From: CAVRQM01 sp964250775
GTDB lineage: Bacteria; Pseudomonadota; Alphaproteobacteria; Acetobacterales; Acetobacteraceae
Assembly (NCBI GenBank): GCA_964250775.1
Contig: CAXUHK010000020.1
Location: 1-36,377, forward strand
DNA: 36,377 nucleotides
Direction of reading: 5' to 3'
This document shows, in pieces, positions 17,093 to 24,656 of the stretch. The notes beneath the pieces are model-generated. The model searched no databases. It was not told where the DNA came from and was given only the letters and a program-made list of their open reading frames with translations. Within the stretch, counting starts at the first letter, position 1. Each line of letters opens with the position of its first letter. The position numbers and the translations under genes are program-made.

Positions 17093-17782
17093 ATGTCGAT
17101 GCAATATTTCAACAAGCACGCGCCGCGCCTCGACGACGACGAGCCGAACCCCGACATCCCCGAGCCGATGGAGCCGAAGCCGAGCGAGCCGGGCGACAAC
17201 CGCACGCTCGCCTCGCCGATCAACGAGCTGGAGCAGCGGCTGTTCCGCCAGCGCAAGGTGCTGGTGTTCGGCGCCATCAACGACAAGGTGGCGCGCGACG
17301 TCACCGCGCGGTTGCTGACCCTGGCCGGCGAGGGCGACAAGCCGATCGACGTCTACGTCAACTCCCCCGGCGGCCATGTCGAGAGCGGCGACACCATCCA
17401 CGACATGATCCGCTTCGTGGACAGCGTGGCGCCGATCCGCATGATCGGCACCGGCTGGGTCGCCAGCGCCGGCGCGCTGATCTACCTCGCGGGCCGCAAG
17501 GAGCGGCGGTTCTGCCTGCCCAACACCCGCTTCCTGCTGCATCAGCCGATGGGCGGCGTGCGTGGCCCGGCCAGCGACATCGAAATCGAGGCGCGCGAGA
17601 TCCTCAAGATGCGCGAGCGCATCAACCACATCATCGCGGGTGAGACCGGCCAGACATACGAGCGGGTCGAGCGCGACACCGACCGCAACTACTGGATGAG
17701 CGCCGAGGAGGCCATCGCCTACGGCATGGTCGAGCGCGTGCTGAACGCCATCGGCGACCTGCCGGGCGGGCCGGCGGCTTAA
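17093..17782 (+). CDS. clpP: ClpP-family serine protease with acidic/proline N-terminal extension
   Basis: A 229-residue ClpP-fold peptidase. Seen: the catalytic triad Ser125 in VASAGALIYLAG, His150 in RFLLHQPMGG and Asp195 in VERDTDRNYWMSAEEAIAYG, and the VNSPGGHVESGDTIHDMI block. It departs from housekeeping ClpP: the serine context is GWVASAGA rather than GQAASMGA. It also carries about 35 extra residues rich in Asp, Glu and Pro (11-36), and no tig or clpX is adjacent. It is probably an accessory ClpP paralogue whose ATPase partner is elsewhere. GTGAGG before the ATG overlaps the rho stop. Confidence 0.9.
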   Translation: MSMQYFNKHAPRLDDDEPNPDIPEPMEPKPSEPGDNRTLASPINELEQRLFRQRKVLVFGAINDKVARDVTARLLTLAGEGDKPIDVYVNSPGGHVESGDTIHDMIRFVDSVAPIRMIGTGWVASAGALIYLAGRKERRFCLPNTRFLLHQPMGGVRGPASDIEIEAREILKMRERINHIIAGETGQTYERVERDTDRNYWMSAEEAIAYGMVERVLNAIGDLPGGPAA

Positions 17783-17812
17783 GCTGCATCGGCTGTCCAG
17801 GAAGTCGGGACC

Positions 17813-18022
17813 ATGAGCGACGGGTTGTTTGGGCTACCGCCTACGCCATTGATGACGCCCGAAAAGGCGCGCGACGTTGGGCGTGCCTACAAGGCGCTTG
17901 CCAACCATCTCACGGAGCTGGGCGTGCAAGGCGAAGCCGGGAGGGCAGAGCGCGACAGTCAGTGGTGGTTGACATACTCGATCGCGTTGGCGCAAACGCC
18001 ACCAGGCAACAAGCCAACATGA
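17813..18022 (+). CDS. Small hypothetical protein
   Basis: A 69-residue open frame, MSDGLFGLPPTPLMTPEKAR and onward, with a central helical stretch (DVGRAYKALANHLTELGVQGEAG) and WWLTYSIALAQTP near the end. I do not recognise the family. It starts 31 bases after clpP on the same strand with a GTCGGGACC before the ATG, and it has an amphipathic, protein-like composition. No signal peptide. Confidence 0.5.
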   Translation: MSDGLFGLPPTPLMTPEKARDVGRAYKALANHLTELGVQGEAGRAERDSQWWLTYSIALAQTPPGNKPT

Positions 18023-18032
18023 GGCCCACTTC

Positions 18033-18052
18033 GGGCGGCAGCCGCGCCGCCC
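18033..18052. terminator. GC-rich hairpin between convergent genes
   Basis: Inverted repeat gggcggc / gccgccc with a 6-base loop lies between the stop of the small rightward gene (18022) and the stop of the leftward SDR (18068). There is no T-run on either side, so intrinsic termination is only a guess. Confidence 0.3.
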
Positions 18053-18067
18053 AAAGCGGCGTCTGTG

Positions 18068-18850
18068 CTACGCGCCGCCCCAATTCATCGTCAGGCCGCC
18101 GTCCATGGTCCAGGTCTGGCCGGTGACGTAGTCGGCGGCGTCGGAGGCGAGGAACACTGCCAGCCCGGCGATCTCGTGCGGCTGGCCGGCGCGGTGCCAG
18201 GGGATCGCCTGCATCGACTTCTCGCGCTTGTCCGGGTCGCCCAGTGTCTTCTCGGTCATCGGCGTGTCGATCAGTCCCGGCGCGATGGCGTTCACGTTGA
18301 TGCGGTCAGGCGCCACCTCGACCGACAGGCTGCGCACCAGCGAGTTCACGCCGGCCTTGGCCATGCCATACGGCGAGCTGCCCGGCGTCGGCAGGTGGCC
18401 GGCGACCGAGCCGATGAATACGATCCGCCCGCCGCCGCCGGCCCGCTTGCGGGCGAGGACGAACTCGCGGGCGCAGAACAGCGGCCCCTTGAGGTCGGTG
18501 CGCAGGATCAGGTCGAGCTTGGCGTCGTCCATCTCCGCCACCGGCACGCCGCTCATGCCGACGCCGGCGTTGGCGATCAGGATGTCGAGCGCGCCCAGCG
18601 CCGACGCCTGTTCGAACAGCGTCTTGACCGATGCCGGATCGCCGATGTCGGCCTGGATCACCACCGCCTTGCGGCCGGCGCCCTCGACCGCGCGCCGGGT
18701 CGCCTCGGCACCCTCCTTGTCCGTGTGGTAACTGACGGCGACGTCGGCACCGGCCTTTGCCAGCCACTCGGCGGTCGCCTGGCCGATGCCGGAATCGGCG
18801 CCCGTGACCAAGGCCGTCTTGCCCGCGAAACTCATGCCCGGGAAGTCCAT
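18068..18850 (-). CDS. Short-chain dehydrogenase/reductase (glucose-1-dehydrogenase-like SDR)
   Basis: A 260-residue classical SDR using NAD(P). Seen: cofactor motif TGADSGIGQATAEWLA (about 16-31), NAG motif (94-96), catalytic Ser148, Tyr161 and Lys165 (SPYGMAKAG), and IAPGLIDTPM. TDLKGPLF stands where many SDRs have an Asn, a variant common in this subgroup. The ATG at 18850 is chosen because GGAG lies 6 bases upstream; ATGs at 18862 and 18836 are alternatives. It is divergent from ahcY. Substrate not deducible. Confidence 0.88.
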   Translation of the reverse strand: MDFPGMSFAGKTALVTGADSGIGQATAEWLAKAGADVAVSYHTDKEGAEATRRAVEGAGRKAVVIQADIGDPASVKTLFEQASALGALDILIANAGVGMSGVPVAEMDDAKLDLILRTDLKGPLFCAREFVLARKRAGGGGRIVFIGSVAGHLPTPGSSPYGMAKAGVNSLVRSLSVEVAPDRINVNAIAPGLIDTPMTEKTLGDPDKREKSMQAIPWHRAGQPHEIAGLAVFLASDAADYVTGQTWTMDGGLTMNWGGA

Positions 18851-18919
18851 CGCGCGCTCCATCGCTTGCCTGCCGTCCCCAACGCCGGGCCGCGAGCCGG
18901 TTCCCCCCGCTCGCGTGAT

Positions 18920-18948
18920 TTGCATACATGCAGATGTCCTTATATAGC
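18920..18948 (+). promoter_or_regulatory. Candidate sigma70-type promoter of ahcY
   Basis: TTGCAT (18920-18925) and TATAGC (18943-18948) are 17 bases apart, in a short AT-rich patch otherwise unusual in this GC-rich genome. The start codon lies 25 bases after the -10, so the leader is too short for an SAH riboswitch. Confidence 0.45.
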
Positions 18949-18972
18949 CGCCGCACCCTTCAGGAGCCCAGA

Positions 18973-20271
18973 ATGGCCAACATCGAGGATTACAAGGTTC
19001 GCGACATCTCCCTGGCCGAGTGGGGCCTCAAGGAGATCGCCATGGCCGAGGACGAGATGCCCGGCCTGATGGCGTTGCGCGCCGAGTACGGCACCAGCAA
19101 GCCGCTCGCCGGTGCCCGCATCGCCGGCTGCCTGCACATGACCATCCAGACCGCCGTGCTGATCCAGACGCTCGAGCACCTCGGCGCCACCGTGCGCTGG
19201 TCGTCATGCAACATCTTCTCGACCCAGGACCACGCCGCCGCCGCGGTCGCGAAGTCCGGCACGCCGGTGTTCGCCTGGAAGGGCATGGACGAGGACGAGT
19301 TCACCTGGTGCATCGAGCAGACGGTGCGCGGGCCGGACGGCTGGACGCCGAACCTGATCCTCGACGACGGCGGCGACCTCACCGTGCTGATGCACGAGAA
19401 GCACCCCGAGATGCTGACCGACGTGCGCGGGCTGTCGGAGGAGACCACCACCGGCGTGCATCGGCTGTGGGAGATGATGAAGGCCGGCACGCTCCGCGTG
19501 CCCGCGATCAACGTCAACGACAGCGTCACCAAGTCGAAGTTCGACAACCTCTACGGCTGCCGCGAATCGCTGGTCGACGCCATCCGCCGCGGCACCGACG
19601 TGATGATGGCGGGCAAGGTCGCGGTGGTGTGCGGCTTCGGCGACGTGGGCAAGGGTTCGTCGGCCAGCCTGCGCCAGGCCGGCTGCCGCGTGCTGGTGAC
19701 CGAGATCGACCCGATCTGCGCGCTGCAGGCGGCGATGGAGGGCTACGAGGTGGTGACGCTGGAGGACGCGGCGCCGCGCGGCGACATCTTCGTGACCGCG
19801 ACCGGCAACGTCGACGTCATCACCATCGACGACATGCGGCGCATGAAGCACCGCGCCATCGTCTGCAACATCGGCCACTTCGACAGCGAGATCCAGATCT
19901 CGGCGCTGCGCAACCACAAATGGGAGAACGTCAAGCCGCAGGTCGACGAGGTGGTGTTCCCCGACGGCAAGCGGCTGATCGTGCTGTCCGAGGGAAGGCT
20001 GGTGAACCTCGGCAACGCCACCGGGCACCCGAGCTTCGTGATGAGCGCCAGTTTCACCAATCAGGTGCTGGCGCAGCTCGAACTCTGGACCGCGCCCGCC
20101 GGCAAGTACGAGGTCAAGGTCCACACGCTGCCCAAGCACCTCGACGAGCGGGTGGCGGCGCTGCACTTGGCCAAGGTCGGCGCCAAGCTGACCCGGCTCA
20201 GCCCGAAGCAGGCGGACTACATCGACGTGCCGGCGAACGGGCCGTTCAAGCACGACCTGTATCGTTACTGA
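18973..20271 (+). CDS. ahcY: Adenosylhomocysteinase (SAH hydrolase)
   Basis: A 432-residue NAD-dependent enzyme splitting S-adenosylhomocysteine into adenosine and homocysteine in the activated methyl cycle. Seen: DYKVRDISLAEWGLKEI, GCLHMTIQTAVLIQTL, SSCNIFSTQDHAAAA, NAD motif VAVVCGFGDVGKGSSAS, DVITIDDMRRMKHRAIVCNI, and the C-terminal FKHDLYRY that reaches the neighbouring active site. AGGAG lies 6 bases before the ATG at 18973, so the upstream in-frame ATG at 18928 is rejected. Monocistronic: followed by a hairpin terminator. Confidence 0.98.
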   Translation: MANIEDYKVRDISLAEWGLKEIAMAEDEMPGLMALRAEYGTSKPLAGARIAGCLHMTIQTAVLIQTLEHLGATVRWSSCNIFSTQDHAAAAVAKSGTPVFAWKGMDEDEFTWCIEQTVRGPDGWTPNLILDDGGDLTVLMHEKHPEMLTDVRGLSEETTTGVHRLWEMMKAGTLRVPAINVNDSVTKSKFDNLYGCRESLVDAIRRGTDVMMAGKVAVVCGFGDVGKGSSASLRQAGCRVLVTEIDPICALQAAMEGYEVVTLEDAAPRGDIFVTATGNVDVITIDDMRRMKHRAIVCNIGHFDSEIQISALRNHKWENVKPQVDEVVFPDGKRLIVLSEGRLVNLGNATGHPSFVMSASFTNQVLAQLELWTAPAGKYEVKVHTLPKHLDERVAALHLAKVGAKLTRLSPKQADYIDVPANGPFKHDLYRY

Positions 20272-20283
20272 CACGTCACTGGG

Positions 20284-20461
20284 CCGAGCGGTTAACGGCA
20301 GGACAACGGTTCGGTGTGGGGGGGCCGCCAGGGCGCCCCCATTTTTTTTTTTTGTGGGGGCAGGATTNNNNNNNNNNCCGCGGGGTTACCGGCAGGACAA
20401 CGGTGCGGTGGGGCGGCCAGCAATGGCCGCCACATTTGTATTTTGTGATGCGCAATGATTT
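20284..20461. other. N-gap 2 with overlapping contig ends (false gap)
   Basis: The ten N at 20368-20377 separate bases 20284-20367 from 20378-20461, which align without indels at an offset of 94; for example ggcaggacaacggt is shared exactly at 20297 and 20391. The left tail decays into G-runs and a T-run (20342-20353) where the right copy reads normally. The real genome should have one 84-base copy, so the intergenic distance after ahcY is shorter than it appears. Confidence 0.85.
20412..20444 (+). terminator. Intrinsic terminator after ahcY
   Basis: A perfect 8-bp stem ggcggcca / tggccgcc closes a GCAA (GNRA) loop at 20412-20431, followed by the T-rich acatttgtatttt. The corresponding stretch in the left contig tail is a corrupted copy. 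It is well placed to end the ahcY transcript. Confidence 0.7.
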
Positions 20462-20560
20462 ACCGCCTGTTCACGAATTTGTCGGAATGTATTTGAGCGG
20501 AAGCGGCTAATGTCCCGTCGCGTTGTGCGGCAAGCTGCCGGCTGTGCGGGATGAAACGCC

Positions 20561-20842
20561 ATGGATGAACCAATTATCGCAGGCTTGCCGGACTCCGGTC
20601 GCTTCAACACGCCGCAGACCGAGGCCGTGCGGCGCGTGCTGCAACGCCTGCGCGATCACACTTCCCAGGCCGACTTGCTATTCCTCGAGCGGTGGGAACT
20701 GCGCCCGCTGCCGGGCAGTGCCGCGGCGTTGCGGGTCGGGCAGATCCGCCGCGCCAATCCGACGCTCGCGGCCGAGATACGCGCCGAGCTGTCGCGCGGC
20801 CGCCCGCTCACCGCCGCAGAGCGCGACGCCCTGCGGCGCTGA
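20561..20842 (+). CDS. Hypothetical protein (93 residues)
   Basis: Predicted mostly helical and soluble. It opens MDEPIIAGLPDSGRFNTPQT and ends with PTLAAEIRAELSRGRPLTAA, giving an alternating hydrophobic/charged pattern. No recognised domain. It is followed after 72 bases by the YihY gene on the same strand. Its high third-position GC supports real coding. Confidence 0.55.
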   Translation: MDEPIIAGLPDSGRFNTPQTEAVRRVLQRLRDHTSQADLLFLERWELRPLPGSAAALRVGQIRRANPTLAAEIRAELSRGRPLTAAERDALRR

Positions 20843-20914
20843 GCGCGGGTCAGTCGGCTGCCGCAACCAGCCTTCGATGGCTGCGTTGCCCGACCATGCT
20901 CGACAAGGCCCCAA

Positions 20915-21871
20915 ATGCTTAGCAAGATTTGGCAGGCGCTGAAGGCCTCGGGATTCGGCTTCTTCACCGACGGCTGCCTGAGCCGCGGGGCGGCGATCGC
21001 CTACTACACCGTGTTCTCGCTGGCGCCGGTGCTGCTGATCGTGGTCGCCATCGCCGGGCTGGTGTTCGGCGACGACGCGGCGCGCGGCGCCATCCGCGAC
21101 CAGATCAGCGGCCTGATGGGCGCCTCCAGCGCCGACGCGATCCAGGGCATGATCCAGAACGCCTCGAACAAGAACTCCGGCATCATCGCCACCGTGATCG
21201 GGGCCGTCACCCTGCTGGTGGCCGCCAGCGGCGTGTTCCTCGAGATGCAGACGGCGCTCAACGCCATCTGGAAGGTCGAGCCGCCGGAAGGGATGGTGTC
21301 GCAGCTCGTGCGCGCCCGGCTGCAGAGCTTGGGACTGGTCATGACGCTCGGGTTCCTGCTGATGGTCTCGCTGCTGATCAGCGCGGCCCTCACGGCGCTC
21401 GACACCTTCCTGGCCAACCGGCTGCCGGGCGTGCATCTGGCGCTGCGCGGGCTGAGCCTGCTGCTGTCGTTCGGGCTCATCACGGCGCTGTTCGCGGCGA
21501 TCTACAAGGTCCTGCCGGACACCGACGTGGCTTGGCGCGACGTCGGCATCGGCGCCGTGGTGACGGCGCTGCTGTTCACCCTCGGCAAGTACGGCATCAG
21601 CCTCTACATCGGCAGCAGCCGGATCGCCACCACCTACGGCGCCGCGGGCGCACTCGCCATCATCCTGGTGTGGATTTACTATTCCAGCCAGATCTTCCTG
21701 CTGGGCGCCGAGTTCACGATGGCCTGGGCTCAGGCCAATGGCAGCCATGTCGGGCGCCGTCCGGGCAGTCGCCGCGGCCACGGCGAGATCGCCCGGCTGA
21801 AGGCGACCCTTGAGACCCATTCCGTCCGGCGGCGGCGCTGGGCCTTGCCATGGAGGACGCGCGATGGATGA
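20915..21871 (+). CDS. YihY/BrkB-family inner membrane protein
   Basis: A 318-residue polytopic protein with about six hydrophobic segments. Seen: the family hallmark start LSRGAAIAYYTVFSLAPVLL, then ALNAIWKVEPPEGMVSQLVR, LPDTDVAWRDVGIGAVVTAL and the end ATTYGAAGALAIILVWIYYS with SSQIFLLGAEFT. The cytosolic tail is Arg-rich. Known: the family was once misnamed RNase BN; its function is unresolved, with transport or envelope roles proposed. Its stop overlaps the start of the next small gene by 8 bases. Confidence 0.93.
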   Translation: MLSKIWQALKASGFGFFTDGCLSRGAAIAYYTVFSLAPVLLIVVAIAGLVFGDDAARGAIRDQISGLMGASSADAIQGMIQNASNKNSGIIATVIGAVTLLVAASGVFLEMQTALNAIWKVEPPEGMVSQLVRARLQSLGLVMTLGFLLMVSLLISAALTALDTFLANRLPGVHLALRGLSLLLSFGLITALFAAIYKVLPDTDVAWRDVGIGAVVTALLFTLGKYGISLYIGSSRIATTYGAAGALAIILVWIYYSSQIFLLGAEFTMAWAQANGSHVGRRPGSRRGHGEIARLKATLETHSVRRRRWALPWRTRDG

Positions 21872-22004
21872 CGAGAAGCCGGCGCCCGAGACGCTGCCGG
21901 GCAACCATGGCCAGTTCGGCGCCGACAACGCGACCGAGGGCTACGAGAAGCTGCGGCCGGAGCCGCCCGTCGCGGATCGGCCGAAGCCGGTCGGGGACCA
22001 CTGA
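21864..22004 (+). CDS. Small acidic/proline-rich protein (46 residues)
   Basis: MDDEKPAPETLPGNHGQFGA and onward: charged, Pro-rich and probably disordered, with no hydrophobic segment. GGAGG lies 7 bases before the ATG at 21864. The gene overlaps the YihY stop and its own TGA shares a base with the next ATG, so it is coupled on both sides, which argues for real translation. Function unknown. Confidence 0.65.
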   Translation: MDDEKPAPETLPGNHGQFGADNATEGYEKLRPEPPVADRPKPVGDH

Positions 22005-22525
22005 TGGCCTCCTTACAGGAATTGGCGGAACGCCATGGCGTGGGCGTCGAGGCGGTGCAGGCGTTGCAGGACGCGGTGCGCCGGGGCGGCGGCAGCCAGG
22101 CGCAGTTCAGCCATCGCGACCTCGGCGGCATGGGCCAGTGGTCGGCCGGCGGCATGACGCAGATCGGCGACATGTTCAACACGGCGCTGCGCGACAAGGT
22201 GGCGGCGCTCTGCGCCGAGTTGGGGGCCGGGCTGGCGCGACAGCCCGCCGACTCGCCGCCAACCCCGCCCGCCACCGTCTCGGGAGATTGGTGGCCGAGC
22301 GGGCTGGGGCGTCGCTCGGCATCCGGCGCGCAGAACGGGATGCGCTACGCCTGCTTCCCCGACGCCCGCCGCGTGGCGATCGAGCAGGCCGGCCGGGTCA
22401 CGGTCTACGACAGCGGCGAGCACCGCATCCACGGCGTCTCGCAGTCGCAATCGGGCACGCAGGACCTCAGCTTCGCCACCCAGGACGGCAGCGTCCGCGC
22501 CAGCGACCTGCCGGTCGCCGGCTGA
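22004..22525 (+). CDS. SHOCT-domain family protein
   Basis: A 173-residue protein. Seen: an N-terminal helical part LAERHGVGVEAVQALQDAVR, the family block FSHRDLGGMGQWSAGGMTQI with GDMFNTALRDKV, then a Pro-rich linker. A beta-rich C-terminal half follows with WWPSGLG, GMRYACFPDARRVAIEQAG and VTVYDSGEHRIHGVSQSQSG. This matches a widespread proteobacterial family annotated as SHOCT domain-containing. Function unknown; SHOCT parts are thought to mediate oligomerisation. Start overlaps the previous stop (TGATG). Confidence 0.8.
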   Translation: MASLQELAERHGVGVEAVQALQDAVRRGGGSQAQFSHRDLGGMGQWSAGGMTQIGDMFNTALRDKVAALCAELGAGLARQPADSPPTPPATVSGDWWPSGLGRRSASGAQNGMRYACFPDARRVAIEQAGRVTVYDSGEHRIHGVSQSQSGTQDLSFATQDGSVRASDLPVAG

Positions 22526-22582
22526 ACGGTTGCGCGTCGCCCCCGGCGATGGCAGCGTCGGCACGGTGCAAGGGAGGCAACG

Positions 22583-23290
22583 ATGGCAGCCAGCAAGGTG
22601 TTCCCCGACCCGGCCGCCGCCCTGGCCGGCCTGTTGCGCGACGGCATGACGGTGATGTCTGGCGGCTTCGGCCTGTGCGGCATCCCGTCGGCGCTGATCG
22701 AGGCGGTCCGCGCGTCCGGCGTGCGCGACCTGACCGTGATCTCGAACAATGCCGGCATCGACGAGGTGGGCCTGGGCCTGCTGCTCGCGACCCGGCAGAT
22801 CCGCAAGATGGTCAGCTCGTACGTGGGCGAGAACGCGACCTTCGCCCGGCAGTACCTCGCGGGCGAGCTGGAGATCGAGTTCAACCCGCAGGGTACGCTG
22901 GCCGAGCGCATCCGCGCCGGCGGCGCCGGCATCCCCGCCTTCTTCACCGCGACCGGCGTTGGCACCGACGTCGCCGAAGGCAAGGACGTGCGCGCTTTCG
23001 ATGGCAAGCAGTACGTGATGGAGCGCGCGCTGTTCGCCGATCTCGCGATCGTCCATGCCTGGAAGGCCGACGCCGAGGGCAACCTGGTGTTCCGCAAGAC
23101 CGCGCGCAACTTCAACCCGATCATGGCGACCGCCGCCACGACGACGGTGGCCGAGGTCGAGCTGCTGGTGCAGCCGGGCGAGATCGACCCCGACCATATC
23201 GTCACTCCCGGCATCTTCGTGAGCCGCATCGTACACGTTCCCGATCACGAGAAACGCATCGAGCAGCGCACCGTGCGGCAGCGGGCCTGA
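22583..23290 (+). CDS. scoA: 3-oxoacid CoA-transferase subunit A
   Basis: A 235-residue subunit that, with ScoB, moves CoA from succinyl-CoA to acetoacetate. Seen: the CoA-transferase family I signature VMSGGFGLCGIPSALIEAV (about 25-43), ISNNAGIDEVGLGLLL, FFTATGVGTDVAEGK, YVMERALFADLAIVHAWKAD and FNPIMATAA. AGGGAGG precedes the ATG. scoB follows after 11 bases, giving a two-gene operon. With hbd and etf elsewhere in the window, it fits hydroxybutyrate/acetoacetate use. Confidence 0.96.
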   Translation: MAASKVFPDPAAALAGLLRDGMTVMSGGFGLCGIPSALIEAVRASGVRDLTVISNNAGIDEVGLGLLLATRQIRKMVSSYVGENATFARQYLAGELEIEFNPQGTLAERIRAGGAGIPAFFTATGVGTDVAEGKDVRAFDGKQYVMERALFADLAIVHAWKADAEGNLVFRKTARNFNPIMATAATTTVAEVELLVQPGEIDPDHIVTPGIFVSRIVHVPDHEKRIEQRTVRQRA

Positions 23291-23301
23291 GGAGGAAGCA
23301 C

Positions 23302-23967
23302 ATGGCCTGGACCCGTGACCAGATGGCGGCGCGCGCGGCGCGCGAGTTGCAGGATGGCTTCTACGTCAACCTCGGCATCGGCATCCCGACGCTGGTTGCC
23401 AACCACATCCCGCCTGGCATGTCGATCGTGCTGCAGAGCGAGAACGGGATGCTCGGCATGGGGCCGTTCCCCTACGCGGGCGAGGAGGACGCCGACCTCA
23501 TCAACGCCGGCAAGCAGACGGTCACGCAACTGCCGACCACCAGCTTCTTCGACAGCGCCACCAGCTTCGCCATGGTGCGCGGCGGCCACATCGCGCTGTC
23601 GATCCTGGGCGCGCTGCAGGTGGCCGAGAACGGCGACCTCGCCAACTGGATGATCCCCGGCAAGATGGTCAAGGGCATGGGTGGGGCAATGGACCTGGTC
23701 GCGGGCGTGCGCCGGGTGGTGGTGCTGATGGAGCACACCGCCGGCGGCAAGCCGAAGCTGCTGCACCGCTGCACGCTGCCGCTGACCGGCGTGGGCGTGG
23801 TCGGCCTGCTCATCACCGACCTCGGCGTGTTCGACATCCTTCCCGAGCGTGGCCCCGGCCAGAGCGTCGTGTTGGTCGACCTTGCTCCCGACGTGACCGT
23901 CGAGGAGGTCCGCGCCAAGACCGAGGCGACGTTCAGCGTGCATCCCAACCTGGCGCAAGCCGCCTGA
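23302..23967 (+). CDS. scoB: 3-oxoacid CoA-transferase subunit B
   Basis: A 221-residue catalytic subunit. Seen: YVNLGIGIPTLVANHIP, the catalytic glutamate E47 in LQSENGMLGMGP (forms the glutamyl-CoA thioester), MVRGGHIALSILGALQV and GKMVKGMGGAMDLV. AGGAGG lies just before the ATG at 23302, while longer upstream frames are shadows of scoA. Its last 35 bases overlap the end of the convergent gene. Confidence 0.96.
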   Translation: MAWTRDQMAARAARELQDGFYVNLGIGIPTLVANHIPPGMSIVLQSENGMLGMGPFPYAGEEDADLINAGKQTVTQLPTTSFFDSATSFAMVRGGHIALSILGALQVAENGDLANWMIPGKMVKGMGGAMDLVAGVRRVVVLMEHTAGGKPKLLHRCTLPLTGVGVVGLLITDLGVFDILPERGPGQSVVLVDLAPDVTVEEVRAKTEATFSVHPNLAQAA

Positions 23968-24466
23968 AGCTCGCCGCCTCGGCAGCCGCGTCGGCCTCGT
24001 CGCCGCTCAGGATCAACGTGGCGCCGATCGCCAAGGCACCCCAGGGCCACGGGTCGCCCGGATCGCCGCCCCAGAGCAGCCGGTCGTCCGGCCGCGTCTC
24101 GGCGTCGAACAGGTGGCTCGCCACGACCCGCACCAACGTGTCCCAGGGCCGCTGCGCCATGGCGCCCGCCGCCTGTGCCCATACGTCGGCGCTGTCGGCG
24201 AGCACGTCCCGGCTCCAGCTCCGCCGCGGCGCCAGGCGCACCAGTGCCTCGCACTTCCCGCGCGGCCGGCGCAAATTGCCGGCCCATCCGGCTTCGGGGC
24301 ACAACCCGGCGAACTGCGCCAAGCAGTCGAGGTCTCGCCGCCAGGCCGCCACGTCGTCCGGCCCCGCATCCTCCTGCCGGCCAGAGGCGCGCAGCCACTC
24401 GATGAACACGCCGCGATTGGAGGTCGCCTCGGCCTCGTCCATCGGGCGCCATGGTTTCTGGGCCAT
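23933..24466 (-). CDS. Hypothetical protein, possibly a CoA-ligase (acetoacetyl-CoA synthetase-like) remnant
   Basis: A 177-residue protein read from the ATG at 24466, which has AAGGGCG directly upstream. The start KPWRPMDEAEATSNRGVFIE resembles the ACAS_N region of acetoacetyl-CoA synthetase (W.P....A..S....F..WL). The later block RPDDRLLWGGDPGDPWPWGA followed by LAIGATLIL recalls the helix-strand units of acyl-CoA ligase N-terminal domains. The AMP-binding P-loop and the adenylation motifs are absent, so it cannot be an active ligase. The link is inferred from a few residues plus the neighbouring acetoacetate CoA-transferase. Convergent with scoB, overlapping by 35 bases. Confidence 0.6.
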   Translation of the reverse strand: MAQKPWRPMDEAEATSNRGVFIEWLRASGRQEDAGPDDVAAWRRDLDCLAQFAGLCPEAGWAGNLRRPRGKCEALVRLAPRRSWSRDVLADSADVWAQAAGAMAQRPWDTLVRVVASHLFDAETRPDDRLLWGGDPGDPWPWGALAIGATLILSGDEADAAAEAASFRRLAPGWDAR

Positions 24467-24471
24467 CGCCC

Positions 24472-24500
24472 TTGATCCTCGTCGGATGCCGGGGCTATAT
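24472..24500 (+). promoter_or_regulatory. Candidate promoter of tRNA-Ala
   Basis: TTGATC (24472-24477) and CTATAT (24495-24500) lie 17 bases apart; the tRNA begins about 40 bases after the -10. The element overlaps the 5' region of the leftward gene starting at 24466. Confidence 0.45.
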
Positions 24501-24539
24501 GCGCCGCTTCGACCGCCTATGGACACCGATAGGCCGAGC

Positions 24540-24615
24540 GGGGCTGTAGCTCAGTTGGGAGAGCGCCTGAATGGCATTCAGGAGGTCAGGGGTTCGATTC
24601 CCCTCAGCTCCACCA
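24540..24615 (+). tRNA. tRNA-Ala (anticodon GGC)
   Basis: A full 76-base cloverleaf. The acceptor is GGGGCTG paired with CAGCTCC (one G-U), the D-arm contains AGCTCAGTTGGGAGAGC, and the anticodon stem CCTGA/TCAGG closes loop ATGGCAT. The T-arm has GGTTCGATTCC, and discriminator A plus CCA are encoded. The GGC anticodon reads GCC/GCU, the favoured Ala codons in GC-rich genomes. Confidence 0.97.
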
Positions 24616-24656
24616 TCGCGGCGCGGTAGGCAGGATTGTCGGATGCACCTCGTCTG

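Noticed and set aside
18851..18972. SAH riboswitch upstream of ahcY
   Set aside because: The leader after the likely promoter is about 20 bases and lacks the conserved GAGGAGCGCUGC-type core.
20341..20353. Poly-T run as the ahcY terminator
   Set aside because: It lies in the corrupted left contig tail; the clean copy at 20432-20444 has only a T-rich stretch.
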